Shown here in pieces: positions 43,390-51,890 of a stretch of DNA of 64,000 nt. The notes beneath the pieces were generated by a model, which saw only the letters and a program-made list of their open reading frames with translations, had not been told where the DNA came from and did not search any database. The position numbers were made by a program, and so were the translations under genes. Source of the DNA: Deltaproteobacteria bacterium (GTDB taxonomy: Bacteria > Myxococcota_A > Polyangia > Nannocystales > Nannocystaceae); contig JADJEE010000002.1 of assembly GCA_016709225.1 (NCBI GenBank), positions 2,046,001-2,110,000 on the forward strand, given 5' to 3'. Every line of letters begins with the position of its first letter. Positions within the stretch are counted from its first letter, which is position 1.

Positions 43390-44637
43390 GTGACGCAACC
43401 CGAGATCCTGACCCATCGCAACGGCTCCAAGTGGGTGATCGCGGACGACCTCTTCTCGCTCGAGCGCCCCGGCGTCCGCGACGAGCTGGGTCGCCGCATC
43501 GGCGTGCCGGTGATGGGCTTCGGATCGGCGGTGCCATCACAGTCGTCGCCCGGCCCCGGCACGAACTATCAGATCTTCATGACCGGCTTCAGCCAGGACC
43601 CGGCCAACACCGAGGCGATGCGCCGGGTGCTGCGGGCCCACGGCAACAACTCGCCCGAGCTCACCAGCGACGCGTACGTGCGCGGGCAGTTCGCCCACCT
43701 CATCTACACCGAGCAGGTGCGCGTGGCCGAGATGACCACGCCGCGTGACGACATCGAGGGCAAGGTCTTCGACGCGATCCAGCGCTCGTACAAGTACATG
43801 CCGGCGGCGATCGCCGATCGCCTGCGCGAGCTCATCACGCCGACCGCGATCGGGTTGTTCTGCGCGACGCTTGCGATCTACGCGGCCGCTCACTTCTTCG
43901 GGGTCGGCTTCATCGTCGACCTCGTGCTCGCTGGCATCGCGGTGGCGGCGATCGGCACCGCGGCCGTCACGGCATTTCTGCAGCTGATCGAGTTCTACAA
44001 CCTCGCGAAGGTCGCCAACACCGAGGCGCAGCGGGAGCAGGCCGCGCGCATGTTCGCCGAGGTGGTGCTGACGCTGGGGGTCAGCGCGACCGCGGCGATC
44101 CTGATGCGACGCCCGCTCACGCAGAGCAGCCGCGCCGAGATGGAGGCGATGATCAGCCGTCGCTTGGCACCCGCGGGCGGCGACGCGGCCTCGGTCGCGG
44201 CCCGCGCCCGCGGTGTGGTGGGCCCGATGGGCGACAACATCTTCATCGGACCGGTCGCGAACATGCCCGGTCGGGCGCTCAACCTCACCGAGGACAACGC
44301 CTTCGTCATCGCGAACAACTGGGACGACGCGTTCTTCGTGGCCGCCCACGCCACCGAGAGTTCGCGAGTCTTCTGGGCCACCGCGAACATGTCGCGGGTA
44401 CTCGAGATCCGCGCGGTCGCGATCGCCATGTGGCGCGCCGGCTATCGCGGCGGCGACGTGGTGCTGGTCGCGTGCGAGTCGGGCCTCAACCGCGGCCTGG
44501 TCACCTCGCTGTACCGCGAGCTGAGCAAGCTGGGCCTCGATCGGCCGGTCGGTGCCATCTTCGCGCCACGTCGCGCCCTCATGGGCAACGAGACACTGTC
44601 GGAGAAGCTGGCTTGGGAGACGTTCTCGTTCAACTGA
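43390..44637 (+). CDS. Toxin-like protein: DUF6861/Tre1-N-like membrane region plus possible cysteine-peptidase C-domain
   Basis: A 415-residue protein with no signal peptide. The N-terminal ~130 residues are soluble. Residues about 140-235 form a helical region with two hydrophobic segments (TAIGLFCATLAIYAAAHFFG and VAAIGTAAVTAFLQLIEFY), followed by NTEAQREQAARMFAEVVL. This pattern is like the region found ahead of toxin domains such as the ADP-ribosyltransferase Tre1. The C-terminal ~130 residues have a His in FFVAAHATESS (about 320) and a Cys in VVLVACESGLN (about 362), spaced like the His/Cys dyad of clan CD cysteine peptidases. The start is the GTG at 43390. No immunity gene is obvious downstream. 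Both domain calls are by pattern and tentative. Confidence 0.7.
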   Translation: MTQPEILTHRNGSKWVIADDLFSLERPGVRDELGRRIGVPVMGFGSAVPSQSSPGPGTNYQIFMTGFSQDPANTEAMRRVLRAHGNNSPELTSDAYVRGQFAHLIYTEQVRVAEMTTPRDDIEGKVFDAIQRSYKYMPAAIADRLRELITPTAIGLFCATLAIYAAAHFFGVGFIVDLVLAGIAVAAIGTAAVTAFLQLIEFYNLAKVANTEAQREQAARMFAEVVLTLGVSATAAILMRRPLTQSSRAEMEAMISRRLAPAGGDAASVAARARGVVGPMGDNIFIGPVANMPGRALNLTEDNAFVIANNWDDAFFVAAHATESSRVFWATANMSRVLEIRAVAIAMWRAGYRGGDVVLVACESGLNRGLVTSLYRELSKLGLDRPVGAIFAPRRALMGNETLSEKLAWETFSFN

Positions 44638-44717
44638 CGACCGTGCGCTCGCGCTCGCGTGCGAGCCGCTGACGAACGCGGCTTGCAGCGGGGCGCTGGT
44701 GCCGTAGAGTCGCCGCG

Positions 44718-46016
44718 GTGTTCCGGCAGCTCCGCGACCGCTTCGACGATCTGCGCTCGAGCCTGTGGTTCATCCCGGCACTGGTGGTGATCGCGTGCGT
44801 GGGGCTTGCGGCCGGCATGATCGAGCTCGAGGACGGCCGTCACGCCCTGGCGGACGGCTGGCCGCGACTGTTCGGTGCCGGGGCCGAGGGCGCCCGCGCG
44901 CTGCTGTCGACCATCGCCGGCTCGATGATCACCGTCGCCGGCGTCAGCTTCTCGATCACGGTCGTCGCGCTGACCCTGGCCTCGAGCCAGTACACCTCGC
45001 GCGTGCTCGGCAACTTCATGCGCGACCGGCCCAACCAGTGGGTGCTCGGCGTGTTCGTGGGCGTGTTCGGCTATTGCCTGGTGGTGCTGCGATCGATCCG
45101 CAGCGGCGACGAGGGCAGCTTCGTGCCCGCGCTCGCAGTGTTCGTGGGCTTGGCGCTCGCGTTCGTGGCGATCGGGTTCCTCATCTTCTTCATCCACCAC
45201 ATCGCCGACTCGATCCAGGCTGCGAGCATCATCGCCGCCACGGCCCGCGACACCATCACGGTGATCGACGAGAGCTTCACGGTGCGCCTGGGCGACCCCA
45301 GCGACCGTTCGCAGCCGGTTGCGCCCGACGTGACGGCGTGGCACCCCGTGGCCGCCACCGCCGACGGCTACGTGCAGCGCGTGGACCTCGACGCGCTGCT
45401 CGAGCTGGCGCGCCGACACGGCCGGGTCATCCGGATGCTGCGCGGGGTCGGCGAGTTCGCGACGCGCGGTGAGCCGCTGGTCGAGCTGGGCCCGGTCGCC
45501 CCCGACGACGCGCTGCGCGACGGGGTATGCGACGCCTTTGCGATCGCCAAGCGCCGTACGCTCTCGCAGGACCCCGGCTTCGGCATCCGCCAGCTGGTCG
45601 ACGTCGCGTTGAAGGCGTTGTCCCCCGGCGTCAACGACACCACCACCGCCGTCTCGTGCGTCGACTTCCTCGGGGCCATCCTCGCCCACGCGATCGATCG
45701 CCGCATCGCCGAGCCGGCGCGGTGGCACGGTGGCGAGCTGCGGCTGCTGCCGCGCGGCGCGACCTTCGAGTTGTGGGTGGCCGAGGCGTTCGATCAGATC
45801 CGCCAGAGTGCCGGCGGCAACGTGGCCGTGCTGCGCCGGCAACTCGAGGTGCTCACGCTGCTGCTGGGGCGCACGCGCGAACCGGAGCGCCGCGACGCGC
45901 TCACGCTGCAGGTGCACCGCGTGGCCGAGTGCTCGACCCGCACGGTGCCGGCCGCCCACGATCGCGAGCGGCTCGACGCCGCGCGCGACGAGGCCCTGCG
46001 CAGCACTCGGGCCTGA
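44718..46016 (+). CDS. DUF2254 membrane protein
   Basis: A 432-residue predicted membrane protein. Four hydrophobic segments lie at about 18-38, 60-95, 108-128 and 135-165. The family-defining segment SMITVAGVSFSITVVALTLA and the following SSQYTSRVLGNFMRDRPNQ are present. The soluble C-terminal half has the conserved DPGFGIRQLVDVALKALSPG and VNDTTTAVSCVDFL. The function of DUF2254 is not known. The GTG start lies 80 bp after the toxin-like gene on the same strand. Confidence 0.9.
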   Translation: MFRQLRDRFDDLRSSLWFIPALVVIACVGLAAGMIELEDGRHALADGWPRLFGAGAEGARALLSTIAGSMITVAGVSFSITVVALTLASSQYTSRVLGNFMRDRPNQWVLGVFVGVFGYCLVVLRSIRSGDEGSFVPALAVFVGLALAFVAIGFLIFFIHHIADSIQAASIIAATARDTITVIDESFTVRLGDPSDRSQPVAPDVTAWHPVAATADGYVQRVDLDALLELARRHGRVIRMLRGVGEFATRGEPLVELGPVAPDDALRDGVCDAFAIAKRRTLSQDPGFGIRQLVDVALKALSPGVNDTTTAVSCVDFLGAILAHAIDRRIAEPARWHGGELRLLPRGATFELWVAEAFDQIRQSAGGNVAVLRRQLEVLTLLLGRTREPERRDALTLQVHRVAECSTRTVPAAHDRERLDAARDEALRSTRA

Positions 46017-46068
46017 AGTCCCCGCGCCCGCCGTGACTGCGCTGGCGCGAGTTCGTCGGGGCTCGCGA

Positions 46069-46485
46069 CTACTTGCGTCGCAGCGCGCGATCGACCTGGG
46101 CGATCGCCCGCGCATACCCGGCCGCGCGGCGGTGGGCCGTGCGCAGCGCCGCGTACTCGGTCGCGTGCGATGCCTTGGCGGCCTTGGCCTTGGCGAGCGC
46201 CGCGGTCGTCGTCGTCAGCTCGCGGATCGCCGACTTGAGCGCGCGACGGGTCTCCCCGCTGGGCGACTTCCGGGCGCGCCGCGAGGCCACCTTCTTGCGC
46301 TTCACCAGCGCGCCCTTGCGCTTGGCCAGGCGCTTCACGGCCACCGCGAGCTTCTTGCCGTCACGCAGGCGCACCGCGACCGCCTTCTGTCCGGCGGCTG
46401 CCGCCAGCTCCAGCCGCTCCAGTGCCGTCGCGAGGTGCTTCTCCACGAACTCACTCTTCGCAACCGATCGTCTTGCCTTCGCCAT
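46069..46485 (-). CDS. Lys/Arg/Ala-rich basic protein
   Basis: A 138-residue, highly basic, Ala-rich helical protein with runs such as KRLAKRKGALVKRKKVASRR and segments rich in AKAKAAKA. The composition is like histone H1-type or other nucleic-acid-binding proteins, but there is no fixed domain to confirm that. The first ~45 residues (FVEKHLATALERLELAAAAG) could form a coiled coil. It is convergent with the DUF2254 gene. Confidence 0.7.
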   Translation of the reverse strand: MAKARRSVAKSEFVEKHLATALERLELAAAAGQKAVAVRLRDGKKLAVAVKRLAKRKGALVKRKKVASRRARKSPSGETRRALKSAIRELTTTTAALAKAKAAKASHATEYAALRTAHRRAAGYARAIAQVDRALRRK

Positions 46486-46753
46486 GAATCATGATACCCG
46501 CGCAAGCCGCTGCGCACGGTCGCAATCGTACGTCGCGATCGCATTTCGTCGTCGCGTGGAGGCCTGCACGCGGCGGGTTTGCATGCTGCAACACATGCAG
46601 AACACGTGATCGCGTCGCGAACGGCCGGCATCGGCGGCGACGATCTCGGGATGCGTCGGGGAGCAACGCGTGCCGTCCGAGGGCCCTCGCGGTTTGCGTA
46701 CCGGGGCGCACGAGGGGTTTGGCGCGGCTCGCCGACTCGGGTACCGTGGAATC

Positions 46754-48493
46754 GTGGGCGTGGCGACGATCTTCCGTGGTTCGATCCTGCGACGCGAGCT
46801 CGTGATCGCGGCCGCGTGGGTCGCTTCGACCTCCGCGGCGTGCTACCGCGGCATCGACGGCGACCGCGGGGCCAACGACGGGCTCGCATCGGATACCTCC
46901 GGCGTGACCGCCGGGGGTGAGGGCGGTAGCACCGGCGGCGACGAGCCGCCGACCGGCGCGGTGCTGCCGGCTCCGCCGACGATCCATCGCCTCACCCAGC
47001 CCCAGCTCCACAACAGCTACCTCGCGCTGCTCGGCGAGCCGCTCGCGCTGCCCGCCGAGCTGCCGACCGACGATCTGCTCTACGGCTTCACGTCGATCTC
47101 CGCCGCCGGCGCGACCATCTCGTCGCTCGACGCCGAGAAGTACGAAGCCGCTGCGTATGCGGTGCTCGATCAGGTGTGGGCCGATCCCGTGCGACGCGCC
47201 GCGCTGATCGGCTGCGAGCCCACGAGCGCCGACGACCCGTGCATCGCGAGCTTCCTCGAGACCTTCGCAACTCGGGCCTGGCGGCGACCGGTGACCACGG
47301 CCGAGCGCGACGCGCTGGCGGGCCTGGCCGCCTCGATCGCGGCCGACCTCGCCGACGTCGCCGCCGGCATCGAGTTCGCCGCCGCGGCGGTGCTGCAATC
47401 GCCCCACTTCCTGTTCCGCATCGAGATCGGCGAGCCCGTGCCGGGTCGCCCCGAGCTGCTGCGCTACACCAGCTGGGAGATGGCCAGTCGGCTGTCGTAC
47501 CTGCTGCACGAGGGCCCGCCCGACGACGAGCTGCTCGAGCTGGCCGCATCCGGAGCGCTGCTCGACCTCGACACCGTCGAGCAGCAAGCGATGCGCCTGC
47601 TCGAGGACGATCGCGCGCGACCGGCCCTGGTCGGGTTCTTCCGCGACTTCATGAACATCCGCAAGCTCGACCAGCTCGACCGCAGCGTCGAGCTGTTCCC
47701 GCAGATGAGCGCGACCATGGGTCCGTCGATGCGGGTCGAGCTCGAGCGCATGTTCGAGACCACGGTGTTCGACGGCTCGGGCGACTTCCGCGAGCTGTTC
47801 ACCACGCCATCGACCTTCGTCAACGAGGACCTCGCGAAGGTCTACGGCATCGAGGGCATCGTCGGGCCCGAGCTGCAGGCGTACTCGCACCCCGAGGGCA
47901 CGCCGCGCGCGGGCATCCTGACCACCGCCGGCTTCCTCGCCGTCAACGCCAACAAGACCCAGACCTCGCCGACCCACCGCGGCCGCTTCGTGCGGATCCA
48001 GCTGCTGTGCCAGGACGTGCCGCCACCACCGGCGGGCGTCGACACCACGCTGCCCGAGCCCGACCCCACCCAACCACCGCAGACCCTGCGACAGCGGCTC
48101 GAGGTCCATCGCACCCAGGCCGCATGCAAGGGTTGTCACGAGCTGATGGATCCGATCGGGTTCGCACTCGAGAACTACGACGCCATCGGAGCCCACCGCG
48201 TGACCGACGAGCTGAACCTGCCGATCGACGCGGCCACCGAAGTCGACGGCACGCCGGTCGATGGCCCGCTCGAGATGGCAGCGTTCGTCGCCGAGCTGCC
48301 GGCGGCGGGCGCCTGCATCGCCAGGCGCTTCTACGAGCACGGCGGCGCGCACCTGGCCGGCGACGACGAAGAAGACGCCGTGCAGGCGGTGATCGAGGCC
48401 TTCGTGACCAGCGAGTACGACTTCAAGGCGCTGGTGGTCGCGCTCGTGACCAACGACGGCTTCCGCTATGCGAGCGTGGAGGAGGGCACATGA
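46754..48493 (+). CDS. DUF1592/DUF1588/DUF1585-type exported protein
   Basis: A roughly 579-residue exported protein. The signal RRELVIAAAWVASTSAAC suggests a lipoprotein. A Gly/Asp-rich linker is followed by the chain of DUF domains typical of Planctomycetes and myxobacteria: ACIASFLETFATRAWRRPVT-like DUF1595, DUF1592 (LRYTSWEMASRLSYLL), DUF1588 (GILTTAGFLAVNANKTQTSP and HRGRFVRIQLLCQDVPPPP) and DUF1585. One CxxCH heme-binding-like motif lies in AACKGCHELMDPIGFAL. The GTG at 46754 is the likely start. Its stop overlaps the start of the DUF1552 gene, and the two families nearly always pair. Confidence 0.88.
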   Translation: MGVATIFRGSILRRELVIAAAWVASTSAACYRGIDGDRGANDGLASDTSGVTAGGEGGSTGGDEPPTGAVLPAPPTIHRLTQPQLHNSYLALLGEPLALPAELPTDDLLYGFTSISAAGATISSLDAEKYEAAAYAVLDQVWADPVRRAALIGCEPTSADDPCIASFLETFATRAWRRPVTTAERDALAGLAASIAADLADVAAGIEFAAAAVLQSPHFLFRIEIGEPVPGRPELLRYTSWEMASRLSYLLHEGPPDDELLELAASGALLDLDTVEQQAMRLLEDDRARPALVGFFRDFMNIRKLDQLDRSVELFPQMSATMGPSMRVELERMFETTVFDGSGDFRELFTTPSTFVNEDLAKVYGIEGIVGPELQAYSHPEGTPRAGILTTAGFLAVNANKTQTSPTHRGRFVRIQLLCQDVPPPPAGVDTTLPEPDPTQPPQTLRQRLEVHRTQAACKGCHELMDPIGFALENYDAIGAHRVTDELNLPIDAATEVDGTPVDGPLEMAAFVAELPAAGACIARRFYEHGGAHLAGDDEEDAVQAVIEAFVTSEYDFKALVVALVTNDGFRYASVEEGT

Positions 48494-49917
48494 GCCGCAA
48501 CGACGACCGACGCGAACGCAGCCGTCGCGCCGAGCAGGGCGATCGCAGCACCTACCTCGACCTGCGTGGTCGACTCGCGAGCGCAGGGCCGATGCCGCGG
48601 CGCATGTTCCTGCGCGGCGTCGGTGGTGCCGTGGTCGGCCTGCCGATCCTCGGCATCATGCTCAACGACCACGGTGACGCGTTCGCGGCCGGCGAGTCGA
48701 TCCCGACCCGCTTCGGGCTGTGGTTCACCGGCAACGGCATGCACATGGGCCAGTTCACGCCCTCGGTCGGGCCCGACTGGCAGCCGCCGGTCGACGGCTC
48801 GTTGACCTCGCTGGTGCCGCTCAAGGAGTACGTGAGCGTGGTGACGGGCATGTCGGTGCTCACGCCGCGCCATCCCCATCACTCGGGCATGTCGGCGGTG
48901 TGCTCGGGCGGGCCGCACCTCAAGGTCGCCGACGTCCGCGACACCATCGTGTCGACCATGAAGTACCCGTCGGTCGATCAGATCGCTGCGAATTACTTCA
49001 TGGGCGATGGCACGCCGTCGCCGTACCGCTCGCTCGAGATCGCGGTCACGCGTTTTCGCGGCACCGACGAGGGCACCTCGTTCCAGTACCTCTCGCACAA
49101 CGGCAGCGTCGCCGGCGAGACCAACGTGAACCCCTCGGAGGAGAGCCCGCACGCGTTCTGGGATCGCCTGTTCAATCAAGGCACCGCGGAGCCGCTGGTG
49201 CGCAAGGCCCGGGCGAGCGTGCTCGATGCCGTGGGCGAGCAGATCCACACCCTCGAGGGCAAGCTCGGCGCCAAGGACAAGCAGCGCCTCGATCAGCACC
49301 TGACCAGCATCAGCGAGCTCGAGACGCGGCTGTCGGCGCCGCTCGCCGATTGCCAGCAGCCCGCCGATCCCGGCGAGTTCCCCGACGTCGACTCCAACGA
49401 GGCCATCGTCGAGAAGAACCAGGTGATGAGCGACCTGATGGCGCTCGCGCTCGCGTGCGGCCTGACGCGGGCGTTCTCGGTGCAGTACTCGACCTGTGGC
49501 TCGGGCGCCGTGTTCTGGATGGTCGGCGCGACCGATGGCCACCACTACCTCAACCACACCGAGCCCTCGCCCTACACCACCGGCGCCGCGGTGGCGAAGT
49601 TCAACCTCGAGCAGCTCGCCTACTTCCTGCAGCGCCTGCGCGACACCGAGGAGGGCGCCGGCAACCTGCTCGAGCACAGCTCGATCCTCGTCTGCACCGA
49701 GCACGCCGAGGGCTGGACCCACTCGCAGGACGACATGCCCATGCTCATCTGCGGCAAGGGTGGCGGTCGCCTGCGCGGCAACGTCCACTTCCGCGGCGCC
49801 GGCGACAACACCACCCGCGCGCTGCTCACCGCCCTGCGAGGCGCCGGCCTGCCGCTGGCGGAGTTCGGCTACGAAGCGGGCTACACCAACGCACCGCTGG
49901 CCGAGCTCGAGGTGTGA
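48490..49917 (+). CDS. DUF1552 protein with twin-Arg-like signal
   Basis: A 475-residue protein. The N-terminus PRRMFLRGVGGAVVGLPILG is a twin-arginine-like signal, so it is probably exported folded. The DUF1552 body shows RFGLWFTGNGMHMGQFTP, SVVTGMSVLTPRHPHHSGM, SVDQIAANYFM and LVCTEHAEGWTHSQDDMPML. DUF1552 resembles an alkaline-phosphatase/sulfatase-like fold of unknown activity. It is coupled to the upstream DUF1592 gene (ATGA) and to the downstream zincin-like gene (GTGA), making a three-gene export cassette. Confidence 0.92.
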   Translation: MSRNDDRRERSRRAEQGDRSTYLDLRGRLASAGPMPRRMFLRGVGGAVVGLPILGIMLNDHGDAFAAGESIPTRFGLWFTGNGMHMGQFTPSVGPDWQPPVDGSLTSLVPLKEYVSVVTGMSVLTPRHPHHSGMSAVCSGGPHLKVADVRDTIVSTMKYPSVDQIAANYFMGDGTPSPYRSLEIAVTRFRGTDEGTSFQYLSHNGSVAGETNVNPSEESPHAFWDRLFNQGTAEPLVRKARASVLDAVGEQIHTLEGKLGAKDKQRLDQHLTSISELETRLSAPLADCQQPADPGEFPDVDSNEAIVEKNQVMSDLMALALACGLTRAFSVQYSTCGSGAVFWMVGATDGHHYLNHTEPSPYTTGAAVAKFNLEQLAYFLQRLRDTEEGAGNLLEHSSILVCTEHAEGWTHSQDDMPMLICGKGGGRLRGNVHFRGAGDNTTRALLTALRGAGLPLAEFGYEAGYTNAPLAELEV

Positions 49918-51008
49918 TCGCGGCGCTGACCGTTCGATCCAGACCCCTGGCACTCGTGGGTCGACGAGTGATGGCCGCCACCGTTGTCGCCGCGTGCAAC
50001 GCCGAGCAGGCCGATCGTCCCGCCCTCGACTACGAGGGCGAGCGAGTCCGTGTCGGCACCGAGCTGAGCGACTACACGCCGCTGTGTCGCGGCGATCTCG
50101 ACGCACTCGATCGACGGGTCGCCTTGGTCGAGGAGCGACTGGCGGTCCGGCGCGGGCCGCCGATCGACATCTATCTCATGGAGTTCGACGAGATCCCTTG
50201 CAGCGGCGATCTGCTCGGCTGCTATCGCCGCGAGCGCGACCGCGATGAGATCTTCACGACGTGGTCCGCCGTCCACCACGAGGTCGTGCACGCCGCCGCA
50301 CGCGAGCTGCAGTTTGCGTCGCTGTTCTGGAGCGAGGGTGCCGCAGAGGTGCTGTCCGGCCGCTCGACACGACGCGAGATGGGCCGCGTGCTGACGCCCG
50401 ACGACCTCGTCGCCAACCACCTCGACACCTACCTGAGCGCGTCCCATTTCTCGCGCTATCTCGTCGAGCGGCACGGGTGGAACGCGTACGGCCGAATCGT
50501 GCGCGGAGACACGTTCGAAGACGCGCTCGGTGGCTCGGCGCAGACCGTTCTCACCGCGTACGAAGACGACGCGCCGTATGCCTATCCGCCGCTCGATCCA
50601 TGCCCCTATCCCGAGATCCCAGAGATCGACGACGCCACCTGGCAAGCCCAGGTGACGGTCGATTGCACGGCGCCCGATACAACGCAGATGGAGTGGGTCG
50701 AGGGCTCCTCGAGTCCCCTGCCGGCGACCTTCCGACGCATCGATCTCAGCGCCGGCACCTACGCTTTCGAGCTTTCACCGGCGGGAAGCTTCTTCCTGGT
50801 CGGCTGCCACACCGACCCGCTCGACGCTCCGACGACGCTGCCGTCGAACGGTGACCTTTTCAACGAGGCCGATCAGGGCTTCGGCACCGAGTTTCCCCAC
50901 GAAGGCGTGCACGTGCTCAAGCTGACCGCAGGCGTGTATCGGGTCGCGATCCAGGCGCCCGTGCTCGTGCCGTTCGAGGCCGAGCTGGTGGTTCACCGGG
51001 TCGAGTGA
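49914..51008 (+). CDS. Zincin-like metallopeptidase lipoprotein
   Basis: A 364-residue lipoprotein with signal VGRRVMAATVVAACNAE. The catalytic-looking segment has HEVVH (about residues 122-126) and, after 18 residues, SEGAAEV. This is the HExxH...E pattern of gluzincin metallopeptidases. The sequence around it (helix, loop, FWSEGAAE) is consistent with a peptidase MA-like domain. A second, beta-rich domain follows from about 240 (FRRIDLSAGTYAFELSPAGS, YRVAIQAPVL). The GTG start overlaps the DUF1552 stop by 4 bp; GTG at 49956 and ATG at 49971 are alternatives. The substrate is unknown. Confidence 0.75.
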   Translation: MIAALTVRSRPLALVGRRVMAATVVAACNAEQADRPALDYEGERVRVGTELSDYTPLCRGDLDALDRRVALVEERLAVRRGPPIDIYLMEFDEIPCSGDLLGCYRRERDRDEIFTTWSAVHHEVVHAAARELQFASLFWSEGAAEVLSGRSTRREMGRVLTPDDLVANHLDTYLSASHFSRYLVERHGWNAYGRIVRGDTFEDALGGSAQTVLTAYEDDAPYAYPPLDPCPYPEIPEIDDATWQAQVTVDCTAPDTTQMEWVEGSSSPLPATFRRIDLSAGTYAFELSPAGSFFLVGCHTDPLDAPTTLPSNGDLFNEADQGFGTEFPHEGVHVLKLTAGVYRVAIQAPVLVPFEAELVVHRVE

Positions 51009-51769
51009 CCGCTGCGTCGGCGACGGCGCGCGAGTAGGCCGAGCACGACCACCGCGAGCGCTCCGACGCCATTCGCGTCGCGATCGCTGGTGCAGCTGCA
51101 GCCGCCGCCGTCGTCGTCGGTGGCGGCACCGCTGCTCGAGTCGCCGTCGCCGGTGCTTCCGGCCGAGCCGCCGCCAACGGTCGCGCTGGCGCCAGTGGCC
51201 GAGGCGCTCGCGCTCGCCGAGGCCGAGTCATCGGAGCTGCTGCCGGGGTTCGGATCACCGGTGCTCGCGCCGCCCGTGCTGTCGCCCCCACCTCCGGTCG
51301 AGTCGTCGGCACCGGTGGTGGCACCGCCACCGCTGGTCGAACCGGCGCTCGCACCCGAGAGCGCGATGTCGGCACAGGAGTAGTACTCGTCGTCGTTGGG
51401 ATTGATCTGCGTGAGCCGCAGCGTGCAGGCCTCGCAGTCGATGTCGGGCAGCTGCACGTCGATCGACGTCGGCATGCCCTCGGCGTCAGAGACGTCGCTG
51501 GCGAGGACGTACTGACGAAAGCCCGTGTCGTCGGCTGCCGCGAAATCGATTGTGAGCGAGCCGCCGTGCGGCTGCCCGACCGCCCACGACACCGTGATGG
51601 TCTCGCCAGCGTTGAACGGCGTCGGCGTGCCCGCAGGGATGCCACCGCACGGGCCCATGGTCAGCCCGTTGTCGCCGCTGCGCGGCACGGGGTCGGTCAT
51701 CGCCACGTGGGCCGACGCGATCGAAGGCAGGAAGAGCGAGGCCGACACGAGCGCGGTGCGAAGCTTCAT
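50993..51769 (-). CDS. SCE4755-type polysaccharide-monooxygenase-like protein with MYXO-CTERM-like tail
   Basis: A 258-residue exported protein. The signal ends SIASA, leaving a mature N-terminal His (His21; HVAMTDPVPRSGDNG). This position supplies one half of the copper His-brace of lytic polysaccharide monooxygenases. GPCGG and the Cys pair in DIDCEACTLRL also fit. A ~90-residue Ser/Gly/Asp linker follows. The tail GGCSCTSDRDANG, a hydrophobic helix (VGALAVVVLGLLA) and RRRRR is a MYXO-CTERM sorting signal. It should be processed and displayed on the cell surface. It is convergent with the zincin gene, overlapping it by 16 bp. Confidence 0.85.
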   Translation of the reverse strand: MKLRTALVSASLFLPSIASAHVAMTDPVPRSGDNGLTMGPCGGIPAGTPTPFNAGETITVSWAVGQPHGGSLTIDFAAADDTGFRQYVLASDVSDAEGMPTSIDVQLPDIDCEACTLRLTQINPNDDEYYSCADIALSGASAGSTSGGGATTGADDSTGGGGDSTGGASTGDPNPGSSSDDSASASASASATGASATVGGGSAGSTGDGDSSSGAATDDDGGGCSCTSDRDANGVGALAVVVLGLLARRRRRSGHSTR

Positions 51770-51890
51770 GGCGACCAGCGTAGCGGAGGCGGGGTCTCGC
51801 ACGCGAAAGGAGAGTTGGTAGCAGACGTCACGCTGCGCGCATCGGTCGTGCCGTGCGAGCGCGGTCTTCCGACCCCACCCTCGTTGGCGA

